64,000 bases of DNA from Chlorops oryzae (GCA_020466095.1 CM035808.1:31806391-31870390); one strand, 5' to 3'; shown: positions 11,698 through 23,027, counted from the first letter of the stretch. A program made the numbers and translations. Notes: generated by a model not told the origin, from the sequence alone.

Positions 11698-14239
11698 ATG
11701 GCTGAAGCACCATGGGAGCGAATTGCCTGGCCGGAGGAATACCAACAGGTTATGTACCGCGATTGGGGCTCTGCGTATATATCCAAAGATCGACTCGATG
11801 TCGCGTTCAAGTTTTATAACAAATCATTGGAACTGAATCCTTATGATGCGAAAGCTCTCTATTTACGAAGCAAATGTAATTTGCAATTAGCGCAGACCGA
11901 CAAGGCACTCGAAGATGTTTGTGCTGCGGAAAGTAGGTAGAATTCTCCATCGATAAAAGTGTATACATAAATGATAATTCTTTTCAGAACTGAGGGAGAA
12001 TGATGTTGACATTGATTTAATGAAATGTCATACACTGTACGAGCTGAATCGTTTTGAGGATGCCAAGGTTGAGATGCATGATAATGCTCGAATGTATACC
12101 GGGCGAAAGGTTAAGGCTTTTGAGAATATGATAACTGTGGTAAGATCTAAGCGAAAAATCTGTTCTGAATTGATATTCTCAAGAATTTTCTCATTCAAAG
12201 GTTAATGAAAACTTCAAAGACTCCCTCGGATCATCATTCGGTCCATTTATATTGAAAGCTGGAAGGCATTTTCCTGCAGTCTTCGAGGCCATGGAACGTC
12301 GAACTCACGTCGAAAGCCGTCCTTTGTGGAAGATTCTATTTGAGGCTGGAAAATGTGATGTGATGAGCATACTTGAAAAAGAGGTCGGATTCTTGTATAA
12401 TTTTTTAATTTTGAATTTTAATTCTTATAAAATCATTTCAAACGCAGGAAGAACTCCTGTCGCCGCGTGAAGTTGCTCGTCGGGAACGTGCCTATCGTGT
12501 TTTCAATCAAATCTATTTGAATCAGAGTTGGAAGGATGTTGTTTTTCTGAGGGATATGCGCAAGAATTCAACGCTTTGTTGGCAGCCTTCGAAAAGTTCA
12601 GCACCATTTTTAAAACATATGGTGGACAACAAGTATGAAACGGTGAAAAAGTTCGAAGTAAGCCCATTTAAAAAATTGAAAGGAACAAAACCGCAGCATT
12701 CCGATCAAGATTGAGGGTTGCGTTCAAAAATCAAAACTCTCCTCAGATAAATTATCAATAATTATCTGAAATGTTTCGAAATTTTCCTATCTAATTTTAG
12801 AAAATGCTTCATGCACGTAGCCCACTGTACAACGAGATGATGGTTAAGTTCGGCAGCAAGAAACTGATGGAAAAGAATCGTGAGTGCCAATTGTATCGCG
12901 TGCAATATCAAACTCGCCGTAATATGGTCACCATATTGAGAACGATAAAGAAACTCCGGGAAGCTGGACAAATCGAAGTAAATCCTCCTTTAGTGTTGTG
13001 TGAACAAGATACTTTTTTTTTTTTTTTTTATTTATCTTTAGAAACTTGCCAAGTATATTGAGGAAGCTATGGGCGATTATGTTGTTCTGAAAACATATCG
13101 TGTTATGCCATGGAAGTTCGAATTCGTCAACGATGTGTACAATACTTTGGCTTTAGCTTTCGCAGATCGTTACATAAATACACCTCCCATACCAGAGAAT
13201 ACACTTGAACAAAATCGCCTTGCAGTTTTGTTGCGCTTGCCAACAGATCATAAAGAGAAGCCAGCGTTCATTTTTGGTGACAAGTCAACCTATCAAGAGC
13301 CAGATGCCATTGATTACTCTTTCGTTGCCTATAAGTATGAGCTTTTTTTTCTTCGAATTTGTGTTTTTTATGATATTTTGATTGATTTATATTTTATAAT
13401 ATTTTCAAGGAACTTCCTGAGCCGCTTAGAGAAGAGAATAATTTTTGCGAAATATCCAATCGAGAAATGTTATCTGCTGCATGAGATCTCGCGTGCTCAT
13501 CTAAAGCATAATCATTACGCTGAATCTTGTTCGGCTGCCAGAAAGGCTATCGAAGGTATAATCTACATTAGAGACAGCCATTCATAAAAACACACTGTTA
13601 AGGTTCTTCCTTTGAACTTTTATCAAAGAACTCAAAGTATCGCGGCCTAAACTGGGTCGAAAGTTCTTTTTAATGCCCGGTTTCCAATACCGCAGATATT
13701 CCTGCAAATATCCATCCAACACAAACACACATAAGAACGCAATTTTAATACGATTTTAACTCATTCCATTGGTTTGCATATGTTGAATACTTGCAGGAAT
13801 TCCATACGCTATTGGATAACAGGCATAAACTTTTATGCTCGGATGATTTTTAAATATTTTCTGTAATTGAGTTTCTTCATAATTTTCATTTTATTTGTTT
13901 TCAGTTGTAAAGGAATTCAATAATAATTTGTGGGCTTTCTTGAGTTCAATGCTGATCGTCAAGTCCAATGCTATGGTCTATAAAATTGAGCAATGTTTTG
14001 ATGCGCTCAGAGATGCACGAGAAATGGCCGAGCAAATAAAATCCCCGGAATTGATCGAGTTCGTTTCAACTTGTCAGGATTATAATAATGCCGATATATC
14101 CGCGAGGAAGAACACTCGTAGCGGCGAACATCATCGCAAACTGAAATCTGGAAAATCGGACTCAATGTTCGATACGGCGGAAACGGATAGCATCATCACC
14201 AATCGCACTAATCTGAGCACTGTTGAAGAGGAATCGTAG
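11698..14239 (+). CDS. TTC25/ODAD4-like TPR protein, copy 1
   Basis: Tetratricopeptide protein resembling TTC25 (ODAD4), the outer-dynein-arm docking subunit. In insects a role in sensory cilia or sperm flagella is expected (inference). Eight exons: 11698-11932, 11988-12139, 12201-12383, 12448-12657, 12801-12977, 13042-13334, 13410-13555, 13905-14239, all in phase, giving 576 residues. The N-terminal TPR contains ISKDRLDVAFKFYNKSLELN and DAKALYLRSKCNLQLAQ. The middle has SRPLWKILFEAGKCDVMSIL, SWKDVVFLRDMRKN and YRVQYQTRRNMVTILRTIKK. A second TPR pair near the C terminus includes AKYPIEKCYLLHEISRAHLK, followed by a polar Ser/Thr-rich tail. The start is the first ATG in frame (MAEAPWERI). A TTAA-flanked MITE lies in the last intron. 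AATAAA is at 14280-14285. The family call is moderately sure. Confidence 0.85.
13674..13826. mobile_element. TTAA-type MITE, copy 1 of a four-copy family
   Basis: The left end is TGCCCGGTTTCCAATACCGC and the right end, read inverted, is TGCCTGTTATCCAATAGCG. The inner arms carry the ATTCCTGCAAATAT and TACTTGCAGGAATT pair. It lies in the last intron of the first TPR gene. The left side is preceded by TTAA; the right flank (TAAA) is imperfect. Confidence 0.7.
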
Positions 14240-14867
14240 ACACGCGGGATCAGTTATCAAATTGAGCTTTTCATATAAAAATAAAATTCTTAACTGTGTG
14301 TTCTTGATTGTTGGATTAAATATCATATCCTGCACAATGATTCAAATTTTTTTTCCATTTGTTCCAGAAAATACTTTTTAGGTCAACCTGAAACTCTTCT
14401 TGGATATTATCCACAGTCATAGTGAGAGTAATGATAAATTTTCTGATAGCCTATAAGAGAATATTTTACGCCGTCTACTTGTTGGTGTTTTATTTATCAC
14501 ACCAGGTGTTAAAAAAAAAAAACGGTGCCCGGAATCCTTCAATTACCCACGCCCACACACCTCTGAGACGGTCATACTTTCATAAGTCCTTCGATTCCTT
14601 TCTCTAGAACGCTCCTTTTGCCTTGATCTAGTTAACGAAGTTTTTCAAATTTTCTTCCAAGTAGGCCCCGGAATAATTCGATCGAAATAAAGGCGATTCG
14701 AAGGGGCAGGCATTCTTTTTTAGTACCTATTTAAAAAGGACTCTGAAAATTAAAAATTATTTTCTCAGAAATTAGCTGGATTCACGTGAAGACTGATAAC
14801 TTCGAGAGTAAATTTATAAATTAAGGCATTCATTTAAAAATTCATCAAGTCAATTTTGTTGGTCAAA

Positions 14868-15218
14868 ATGATTAGGTCATACGCTAAAGTCTTGAAACTT
14901 CTTCCGTTGAGTCGTTTTCAGTCCAATGCAACGGTTGGAGTTGATGGATTGCCAAAATCGAGTGACAGCGATCAGGCTGATGCTGTGAAAAAAGATGAGG
15001 TCCAAGAGGACTTGGGCGGCTTGGTGGATGATTTTAGCATGTGTACAAAAGATCCAAAAATTAAAAGTGTGGATATCAATGGAAATCCCATCGAACCGAT
15101 CGATATAAATCCTTGGTGCGTCGAGGAGGAACCGGTGGTTTGCAAAGAGGAAACTGCGGACGAAGAGGCTAACTTGGATGTCCATACAGCGACGTCGGTT
15201 CCACCCAAACCTGAATAG
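14868..15218 (+). CDS. Small acidic protein, possible mitochondrial presequence, function unknown
   Basis: Single-exon gene of 116 residues. I do not recognise the family. The N terminus, MIRSYAKVLKLLPLSRFQSN, is basic and amphipathic with Arg, Lys and Ser and no acidic residue, as expected of a mitochondrial targeting peptide. The remainder is acidic, with a central SVDINGNPIEPIDINPWCVE block and an alanine/proline-rich end. The ATG at 14868 is preferred because a weaker upstream in-frame start would only add four residues. AATAAA at 15299-15304 is 81 bases after the stop, which supports a real transcript. It sits between the two TPR paralogs and so was either caught between them at duplication or inserted later. 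Confidence 0.65.
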   Translation: MIRSYAKVLKLLPLSRFQSNATVGVDGLPKSSDSDQADAVKKDEVQEDLGGLVDDFSMCTKDPKIKSVDINGNPIEPIDINPWCVEEEPVVCKEETADEEANLDVHTATSVPPKPE

Positions 15219-15298
15219 TCTTAATAGTCTAAATAATATGTAACTGATTGAGCTGATTTTTTATGCAAATGAATATATTTTAACATATTTTTGTTTTG

Positions 15299-15304
15299 AA
15301 TAAA
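15299..15304 (+). terminator. Polyadenylation signal of the small gene
   Basis: AATAAA lies 81 bases after the stop at 15216-15218. Confidence 0.65.
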
Positions 15305-15920
15305 GTTTTGTTTTTTTATAATCCGAGCTATCACGTTGGAAATCGCTTGTACAAATTCTCAAATGCTATTGGTTTTATGAGTTGGATTCGGAGCAACATA
15401 ACCTAAGAATTAGGTTAGGTTTGGCCACAGAAGTTTGATGGGATAGATAAATGGATTGGGGATAGTGACACTTGAGATTTTTGAAAGGAGTGAGGAGAAA
15501 TATGAGAAATATATGAAAAAACTCCCCGTCCTGTATAGGGATGAGGTTTTTTTTTTCTGGTCCTCGTTACAGTAAGGAGCCTTCGCTATTTCGTTTAATC
15601 TCCTCACCTACTGCATGGGTTTCGTATGTTTCGTTTAATAGAACTCTAAATTACTTAGAACTGAGAGGACTGTAGGTCCCGTTCTCTTTGACACCGAATC
15701 CTTTTGCCATCGATAGCCTATGTGTCTTCTTTCAAAACTTTTCGATCAAGGCAAATTCAAAATACGACTGCTTGAGTTTCTTCTGCCCCCCTTTTCGATT
15801 TTAGAAATAATTTTTTACTTTTTGCGAATCAAAAAAAAAAAGGAAAGAAAAAATTTGTGGACCCTTTCACAGTTGCATTTAAAGAATATATTAAATTTAA
15901 CGGTTTATTTCGATCCAATC

Positions 15921-18900
15921 ATGTTTTCGGGTATCATTTCCACAAAGCGATCGAATATAAAATTCGTCAACCCTAAACCGGAAGCAATTGGGGGAGAATT
16001 AAAGAAGCATTTGGAGCCATGGGAGGTTATATCTTTTTCGCCCGAAAAAAAGCAATTCATGTATCTCACTTGGGGCAGACATTGCGCCATGAAACAGGAG
16101 ATGGAATTGGCCGAAAAGTACTTCGATATGGCGCTAGAAATTCATCCGGAAGATGCCAAGTCGTTGTACACCAGAAGTATGTGTAGACGTGGCTTGGCGT
16201 ACACAATGAAAGCGTACGAGGATAGCTTGAAGGCAACATGTAAATGAGACTAATTCTTTATTATTAAATTATAATTATTAATTTTAATTAATGTTTCGAG
16301 TTAACACCTAGACCTCGAGCCATCGAAGCCCAATATGAATGAAGAGTTTTGCGCGTCTCTGTATGAGCTCAATGAATTTGAAGCAGCCTTGTCTGAAGCA
16401 AAGGATATATCGCGGACCTACAAAGGTCCTTATCGCCAACGGTTCGAACAAATTTCCGACGTGGTGAGTGTCCCTTTTTTTAATTTTTTTTTTTTTTTTT
16501 TTTTGATTTTGATAGCCAGAGGAACTTATTTTCATGTTGATCAGATTCAAGAAAACCTTAAGGACAGTCTGGGTGATTCCATCGGATTCTTTTTCCGTAA
16601 AAATCGAAGAAAATGCGATGAAATCCTGGAAGAGTACAAGCGAACAAATTCGGTGGATACTCGCCCGCTCTGGAAAATTCACAAGGAGAAGAACGAGTGT
16701 GATGTCATCAGTATTGTTGAGAAGAAGGTAAGACCTTAATGCGCATAGAATATAAATGGATATAAGGAGTCGATTTAAAGGAAGAATTTGTACATCCGCT
16801 CGAAGTGGCTCGACGTAATCGCGCCCTGAAGAATTACTACCAAAGATATTTGGAACGAAGTTGGGTCGATGTGATTATGCTTCAAAATGTTGCCAAGGAC
16901 AACATATGCTTGAGTCCACATTTTAAGGAATCAACCCCCAAGCTCCGAAAGTTGCTTAATCAAAAGAATACGGCCGTTAGAAATTTTGCGGTAAAATTTA
17001 TTGGTGTTCTGATGACAATATTGGATAATTCCTAAAAGATTATTTCCAGAAAATGCTCCATGGCCGGTGTCCGTTGTACGTTGGCCTCGGAAATAAAAAC
17101 AATGGACAGAAACTCTACGAAAAATATCGCGATAGTTATTTATACCTCGTTCAGTATCAAACGAGAAGGAATATGTTCCTTATTTTGCGAACCATACGTC
17201 ATCTCACTCAAATTGGAGACATTGAGGTAACATATTTATGTTAAACGTCAAACAGCACAGTTCCCCCGAAGGCGGTAGTGATGTTTAGTTATGTTGGTGG
17301 TTGTGGTCTTTCTCCCTGCGGATTTGAAAAAAAAAAAAAAAAATGCGCCCATCGAACATTTTAAAGTAAATGTCATCCGTTTTTTGTTTTATTGACGCTT
17401 AGAATATTTCCTTCAATAGCGGAGAAAAATTTCTATGGAAAAAATTCCCGGGAAATATTCATTTAGAATAGGCCTGATTGTATTCCTCTTATATACAGGA
17501 CTTAACTTTAAAAGTGTTCCACTGCATATATGCACAAAGTGTACCAATTTTTTCTCAATTATCCTGGGTATAGCCACAATCAAAATCCTTGGTCAAGATT
17601 CGGTGCCATCTTCACCTAATCAACAAACACAGCCCCAGCGAGACTCCTACAATGGGGCCTCTCAAAAACCAGGCATGGCTAATAAGCCCGTGGGGCTCCT
17701 GGTCCCCGCTGTGCCATGTTAAAGGTCATATGATCAAACCTAAGTGATGAAAAATCATCACTGCCAGATCGATTCCATATCCAATCTGCAGTACTGTTAA
17801 ACTGTTGGCTAGGGTCCGCGGGTTTGCCATGTCCGTAAACCATAAATGTTTCCCCTCGCGGAATATTACGATTACCAGAAATATTTTCTTAAGAATTTCA
17901 TATACATAGCTTTCTTATGCGTGGTTTCCAATAGTGCGCAAGAATTTCTGCAAATATTCAACACAAGCAAACACATGAATGTAATTTTAATCAACTGCGG
18001 ATTTGATTCTAACTGATTCCATATGTTTGCATGTGTTGAATACTTGAAGTAATTATTAATCGCGTTAGCGGTAAAATTTTTGAAGACCGTTTTAAATCAG
18101 GACTGTGTAAAACATACATAGCTGAATGACAATAATCGAATAATGATGCTAAGTGGATATATGTAGATTCTTCTTTTTTAGATTATTAAACCTATAAGCC
18201 CTCGTTGTTTTTTTTTTTTTCTGTATTGTAATTTATTTTGATATCCTGTAGAGACAACTGAAAGCATGAAATACGTGGAAAGACAGTACTTAATGGGATG
18301 GATCTATTTTAGATATCATAATCGTGAATTAGCCCATTCTTGTTTGTTCGTCATTGAAATTTGATATCTTAGCTGGAAATACGGGAAAAACATGGCATAA
18401 ATCTAAACCATCCCGAATCATTTGAAACGTTACAATACTGGCCCTAGCTTATGCGAATATGTGGGTTGTACCGCCGGGATTTCAGGAGTCGGATAAGAAT
18501 GCGTATGAGAAGCTTTTACGCTTGCCAAGACCAACGGATTTTACAGTGAACGGCAAGGATAACATGTGCTCCAATATGAACGAGCGGAAGGAGATTCACT
18601 ATCAACTATATTTGTGCGTCGAAATCTTGATATATTCAAAAAAAAAAATAAAACCTATTACTGTCTCTTCTCCTTTCAATCGTAGGCCATTTTTCAGACG
18701 AATGGACAAGCGTTTGTTATTCGCCAAATATTCCCTGGAAAAGGCTTATATTTACCACGAAATAGCGAGAGCTCATTTTAAGGTCAATCATATGAACGAT
18801 TGCGCTGTAATGGCACAAAGAGGCTTGCAAGGTGGGTACAGTATATTAAATCTTCAAGTAACTGCATTGAAACGAATTTTTTGAATTCAATATTCAACAG

Positions 18901-19217
18901 AGGCGATTCAGAGTAATCACAACTTGTATGCCTTTCTGTGTGCCTTGTTAGCCGCACGAGCATACGCTTGTAACTTTCGCATTGACAAGAGCCTCCAGGA
19001 CATCGTCAGAGCGAAACACTTCGCACAGGCATTGAAAAGTCCTCGACTGGTGGAGTTCGTAACCTTGGCCCAGTTGCAAGTTGAAGCGAAAATAGCCGAG
19101 CAAAAGAAATATTCCGTTGCGCCGGAAAAGAAACATCGTGGAAAGCAAAGTGTAGATTCAGTCAGTAAGACGAGTAGCCTGTACACCAATTACGACCAGC
19201 CAACGTCATTCAATTGA
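15921..19217 (+). CDS. TTC25/ODAD4-like TPR protein, copy 2, exon 6 apparently disrupted
   Basis: Tandem paralog of the 11.7-kb gene. Exons: 15921-16239, 16312-16463, 16545-16727, 16781-16990, 17050-17226, then a doubtful exon 18373-18613, then 18686-18831 and 18901-19217. Exons 2, 3, 4, 5 and 7 have exactly the same lengths as in copy 1 (152, 183, 210, 177 and 146 nt). Shared blocks include TRPLWKIHKEKNECDVISIV and YLVQYQTRRNMFLILRTIRH. The N-terminal TPR has AEKYFDMALEIHPEDAKSLY. Exon 6 should be about 293 nt with a KYIEE-type start. Instead the good reading from the phase-0 acceptor at 18372 hits TAG at 18445-18447, while the downstream half (LALAYANMW onward) runs in a frame one base away. 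This suggests a 1-nt deletion, an undetected extra exon, or a sequence error. AATAAA is at 19465-19470. Confidence 0.75.
17917..18070. mobile_element. TTAA-type MITE, copy 2 (degraded)
   Basis: The left arm GTGGTTTCCAATAGTGCGCA with TTCTGCAAATATTCAACACA pairs with TTTGCATGTGTTGAATACTT on the right. It is the same family as 13674, in the large intron before the doubtful exon 6 of TPR copy 2. The right terminus is eroded. Confidence 0.6.
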
Positions 19218-19464
19218 AATTTTAGGAACCTTACAATATTATTCCAAAAACGGACAAATTGTTTGCGATTTTGTTGTAGTATTGTAAGCGCCCTCTATTT
19301 GGATGCTGCGTTGTTGTTGCCATTGGTGTTGGAGGTTGCACGAAAGGGCTTGAAATTCTCGTTTCGTTACAGAAATTTGGAATGGTTTTCTTGAAATTTA
19401 TTGTTTTTTTTTAGTTAATTTGTTGTATTAAAATTTTTAAGTTGAATTCTTTTTAAAAACCATT

Positions 19465-19470
19465 AATAAA
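19465..19470 (+). terminator. Polyadenylation signal of TPR copy 2
   Basis: AATAAA lies about 250 bases after the TGA stop at 19215-19217. Confidence 0.55.
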
Positions 19471-19586
19471 ACGTTATCTGGAAGCGTTCGTTTCCTTTAC
19501 TCACAAATAAAAAATTTTCCAAGTTCCTGCGAAAGAAATCTTATACATATTTATGTATGCCCCTTTGACTGAAGAGATACTAAGTA

Positions 19587-20200
19587 TGGTGATGATGATG
19601 ATGATGGTGATCATAATGGTGATGGTGGTGACGATGGTGTTGATGGTGATGACGATGATTATGATGATGGTTATGATGATGGTGAAGTTGGTGATGATGA
19701 TGGTGATAATAATGGTGGTGATGATGATGGTGATGATGATGGTGATAGTGAAGTTGGTGAGGTTGGTGATGATGATGGTGATGATGATGGTGATGATGAT
19801 GGTGATGATGATGGTGATGATGATGGTGATGATGATGGTGATGATGATGGTTATTATGATGGCGATGATGATGGTGAAGTTGTTGATGATGGTGTTGATG
19901 ATGATGATGGTGAGGTTGGTGATGATGATGGAGATGATGATGGTGATAGTGAAGTTGGTGAGGTTGGTGATGATGGTGATTATGATGGTGATGATGATGG
20001 TGATGATGATGGTGATGATGATGGTTATTATGATGGCGATGATGATGGTGAAGTTGTTGATGATGGTGTTGATGATGATGATGGTGAGGTTGGTGATGAT
20101 GATGGAGATGATGATGGTGATAGTGAAGTTGGTGAGGTTGGTGATGATGGTGATTATGATGTTGATGGTGATGATGATGGTGAGGTTGGTGATGATGATT
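19587..20200. repeat. (TGATGATGG)n minisatellite with a 174-bp higher-order repeat
   Basis: About 0.6 kb of degenerate 3-, 6- and 9-base units built from GAT and GGT, with scattered GTTGGT and GAAGTTG variants. A long block containing TTATTATGATGGCGATGATG starts at 19851 and recurs at 20025, so part of the array was duplicated with a 174-bp period. The long Met/Val-only ORF across it is an artefact of the repeat. The right flank 20207-20320 matches 37432-37545. Confidence 0.9.
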
Positions 20201-20206
20201 ATGACT

Positions 20207-20320
20207 TACGCACGTTCTTGCTTCATTACGTCTAAAAAAATCTTCAGAAATTCTGCGAGTCTTAAGTGTCCCATTTTACAAACCAAATGAGAATTATAGG
20301 CGTCATGCTAACATTGTATT
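20207..20320. repeat. Right-flank module shared with the 37.4-kb element
   Basis: Sequence containing TCTTCAGAAATTCTGCGAGT and CCAAATGAGAATTATAGGCG is repeated with few differences at 37432-37545. This marks the 20-kb array as part of the same repeat family. Confidence 0.75.
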
Positions 20321-20329
20321 CTATGCACT

Positions 20330-21040
20330 GATGCCAGAACGAGGGTTTTTTCCATTTTGATGGGATTTTTCGATATTACCTTTTACCAAAATTCACTTCA
20401 AATGTTTACAAGGGATTTTTACTGATCGCTTTCCTTAAGAAAACAGAAATAAAGAGACTTTTCAATATCCAAGGGAAAAGAGTCACTCATTTAGGATTCC
20501 AAATGTTTGCTGGGAGCAAGTCGAATTTAATGAATAATCTCCGGGAATTTTTTACCTAGAAATTGTTTTTCCGCGTAAAAAGCAAGTGTTCTAAGCATCA
20601 ATAAAGAAAAAAAATGTCATGAACTCTGCTTAAAAATGTTCCAAATTCCTGCTCCATTTATATTCTTTTCGCAGTGTGCTTAGAATGGGAGATTTTTTTC
20701 AAATCCGCACTGTAAAAATCCCCGGTTTTGGTCCTTGGAACCGCGCATCGGCTCAAAATTGGCACATTGTATATATGTGGCTTTTATTCGAACTTTCCTT
20801 TTGGTCTTAATCGCCTCGGCCCTCCGATGTTGCCCACTGGACAAATTTTAGAAGCTTATGAATATAGATCACATACGGGACCCAAGAAGTTAAAAAAAGC
20901 ATTCGGACGGTGTTGGTGCTTAAAGCATTGCTGTCGTTTGAAATCGCAGCATCGCTGGCAACACTGGTCATTGCTAGTTCCAAGAGGAAGATAAATAATC
21001 TGAAAAACCAAGATTAGGAAGTTTGATGGTTTGTCGCTAT
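20330..21040. other. Spacer, no gene seen
   Basis: AT-rich, with no recognisable coding or transposon boundary. The 88-codon ORF at 20728-20994 lacks any familiar motif. Confidence 0.45.
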
Positions 21041-21047
21041 TGTAATC

Positions 21048-21053
21048 TTTATT
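21048..21053 (-). terminator. Polyadenylation signal of the minus-strand membrane protein gene
   Basis: TTTATT on the plus strand (AATAAA on minus) lies about 320 bases beyond the stop codon at 21371-21373. Confidence 0.55.
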
Positions 21054-21370
21054 AATGAATACTTTTTGTGCACTTAAAAATTAGATTGATTGTTAACATA
21101 GAGATAAATAGAATAGAAATAAATAAGTACTAAGAACACTAGTTCATTCCGTAAACTAGATGCGCTAACGATGGAAGGAATGTTATCGAAGAAATGTTGT
21201 AAAAAAATGTTATTTTTTTTTGCTTAATTTTAGAGAAATCAGTTCACTTGGATTTTCATTTTGTTTTTCTTGCTTTTCGTTCAAGTATTTGTAATTACAG
21301 GTTTTAGATTGCTAGATTTTAGCAACTAAAATTGTCCAGAAATTAATCCTAAGTACGTTTGAAGTGTTCT

Positions 21371-23027
21371 TTAAAGCTTTGTATGTTTAACGGTGTCCGT
21401 CCAATAATTTTGAATTGTCATCGCTTCGAGTGAATTTAAGAACGAATCGTTATCTAAGCTGTACATTTCATCCGAGTTATCCTAGAGAAGAATGAGAATG
21501 AAAATATTTTTATTAATACCGCAATTTTATGGGTATTTCTCTACCGAATACTTACACTCACACGCATAGTGCTATCATCGATATAGACACTAGAGTCCGG
21601 TTCACTCAGCGTTTGTGGTTTGTTCAAATAACGACGTCGATAGAGCACTAGACCCAGCGTGCCGACCGTGCAGCAAACGCCAAAAACTGTGAAACAGATC
21701 GCTGATATGGCACCAGCATCCAGAAAATATGTGCGCTGCAAAGTAATCATTCATAAGTAATCAGTAACCAGTAACTAATAAGCAAAATAAAAAGCAAATC
21801 GATTGTCTTACCGGCACTGCCAGCGCTTCTGATGAAATATTACTCTCATTATCGCTATCAAAAGCATTGGGTGAAGCGGACGCCGAACGAGTGAGAAGAC
21901 TCCTCGGATCCGATGAGTAGTTGATGTAACGATTTATTTGCTTATACTCCGCCGATAAGACTTTCGACTTTCTGGTCCGATGTTCGCTCTCGGCACGTCT
22001 CACCTCGTCGTCTCTATTGACGTTCTCCAAGGTAAAGGGTATCTTCTGCGCATCATAGGAAGTCGTAACGAAATTACTTGATATATCGTCCAAATTCCGT
22101 TGCGATGGTGGTGGGGAAAATTGCAATACTGCCGTTTTAAGCCACTCCGCTGCCGATGGTTCTGCGTTGATTTTTGGGACTGATGGTTCACTGGGCGGAG
22201 ATTTTTCAACGGGTGCTGTTGTAACGTTTGATGAATTATTTTCTGTTTTATTTGTACTAATAAAAAGAATTTAAAAAAAAAATACGAGCATTATTCACAA
22301 ATCCTTCGAATAATATAGAGCGGCTCCATAATGAAATACCTTAAATTATCGATATCACTGGTGGCATTTTGATGATCGTTGTTTTTAGGCAACTCTTCGG
22401 TTTTGTCTCTAGCCACCAAGCTATCGTCTTCTGTCATTGTAATCGTTGGCTTTTTACTAATTTTTATTGCACTATCGTGAGAATCATTTTTTAATTTTTC
22501 TACTTTTTCATCGTCATTCGTTTGGGCTTCTTTTCTTTCCGCCGATCTTTTATGTTCAACATCCTCAATATTCGTTGCAGAGTCGTCCTCTTCATCGTAT
22601 TCGTCTTTTTCTTCTTTCTCTCGATGAATTTTATTACGATCATCATTTTCGAGGCCATCTAAGGGATCGTCGGTCTCCGATGAAAGAATTTTGGTATTTT
22701 CTTGTTCCTGCGTTGATAATCCGCTTGCGGCCACATCCATAATTTGTGTGCTTGTGGGTGAGGAGACCTGATCCCATTTTAAGGTTGTACCGGTTTGATA
22801 AAGCTTTGTAACTGCCTTCAGTGATTTAGAATTTTGATTGTACTCTAATAAAATGTCCTGGCTCGGATATGTGTGAACTGTGGTACTGAAGAAGACCACA
22901 TCTAAAGGGGAGGATTGGAAACCAATAAATAAAGAGAGCTCTTTTAACAGCTCTTGCAAAATTTCCAACTTACTGCCCAGCAATGTTATCCAGAACCAGT
23001 GCGACCACCAATACAACGTCATGATGC
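21371..23027 (-). CDS. Single-pass membrane protein with acidic ectodomain, 5' end missing
   Basis: I do not recognise a named family. Exons, in transcript order: 22974-23027 (tentative), 22340-22885, 21812-22256, 21562-21735, 21371-21481, with matching phases. The tentative first piece reads DVVLVVALVLDNIAG, a hydrophobic run that could be part of a signal peptide. It has no in-frame ATG, so an upstream exon is needed. The ectodomain is polar and very acidic (KEEKDEYDEEDDSATNIED) with Thr/Ser/Pro-rich stretches. One membrane span follows (AISAICFTVFGVCCTVGTLG, then LVLYRRRYLNK with a basic stop-transfer). The tail has YIDDSTMR and DNSDEMYSLDNDSFLNSLEA and ends DTVKHTKL; its tyrosines are possible docking sites (inference). 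The long ORF that starts with ATG at 23022 ignores a good 88-bp intron (22886-22973) and is probably not the real start. Confidence 0.72.

Noticed and set aside
19553..20290. Long ORF encoding an almost pure Met/Val protein
   Set aside because: It is one frame of the GATGATGGT array. The other arrays (27271-27576, 43059-43352) give the same kind of ORF, so it reflects the repeat and not a gene.
22886..23022. ATG-initiated N terminus MTLYWWSHWFWITLL for the minus-strand membrane protein
   Set aside because: It reads through a well-formed intron (22886-22973, GTAAGT to TTCTTCAG). Splicing it gives a phase-correct hydrophobic run in another frame, so this start is probably spurious.
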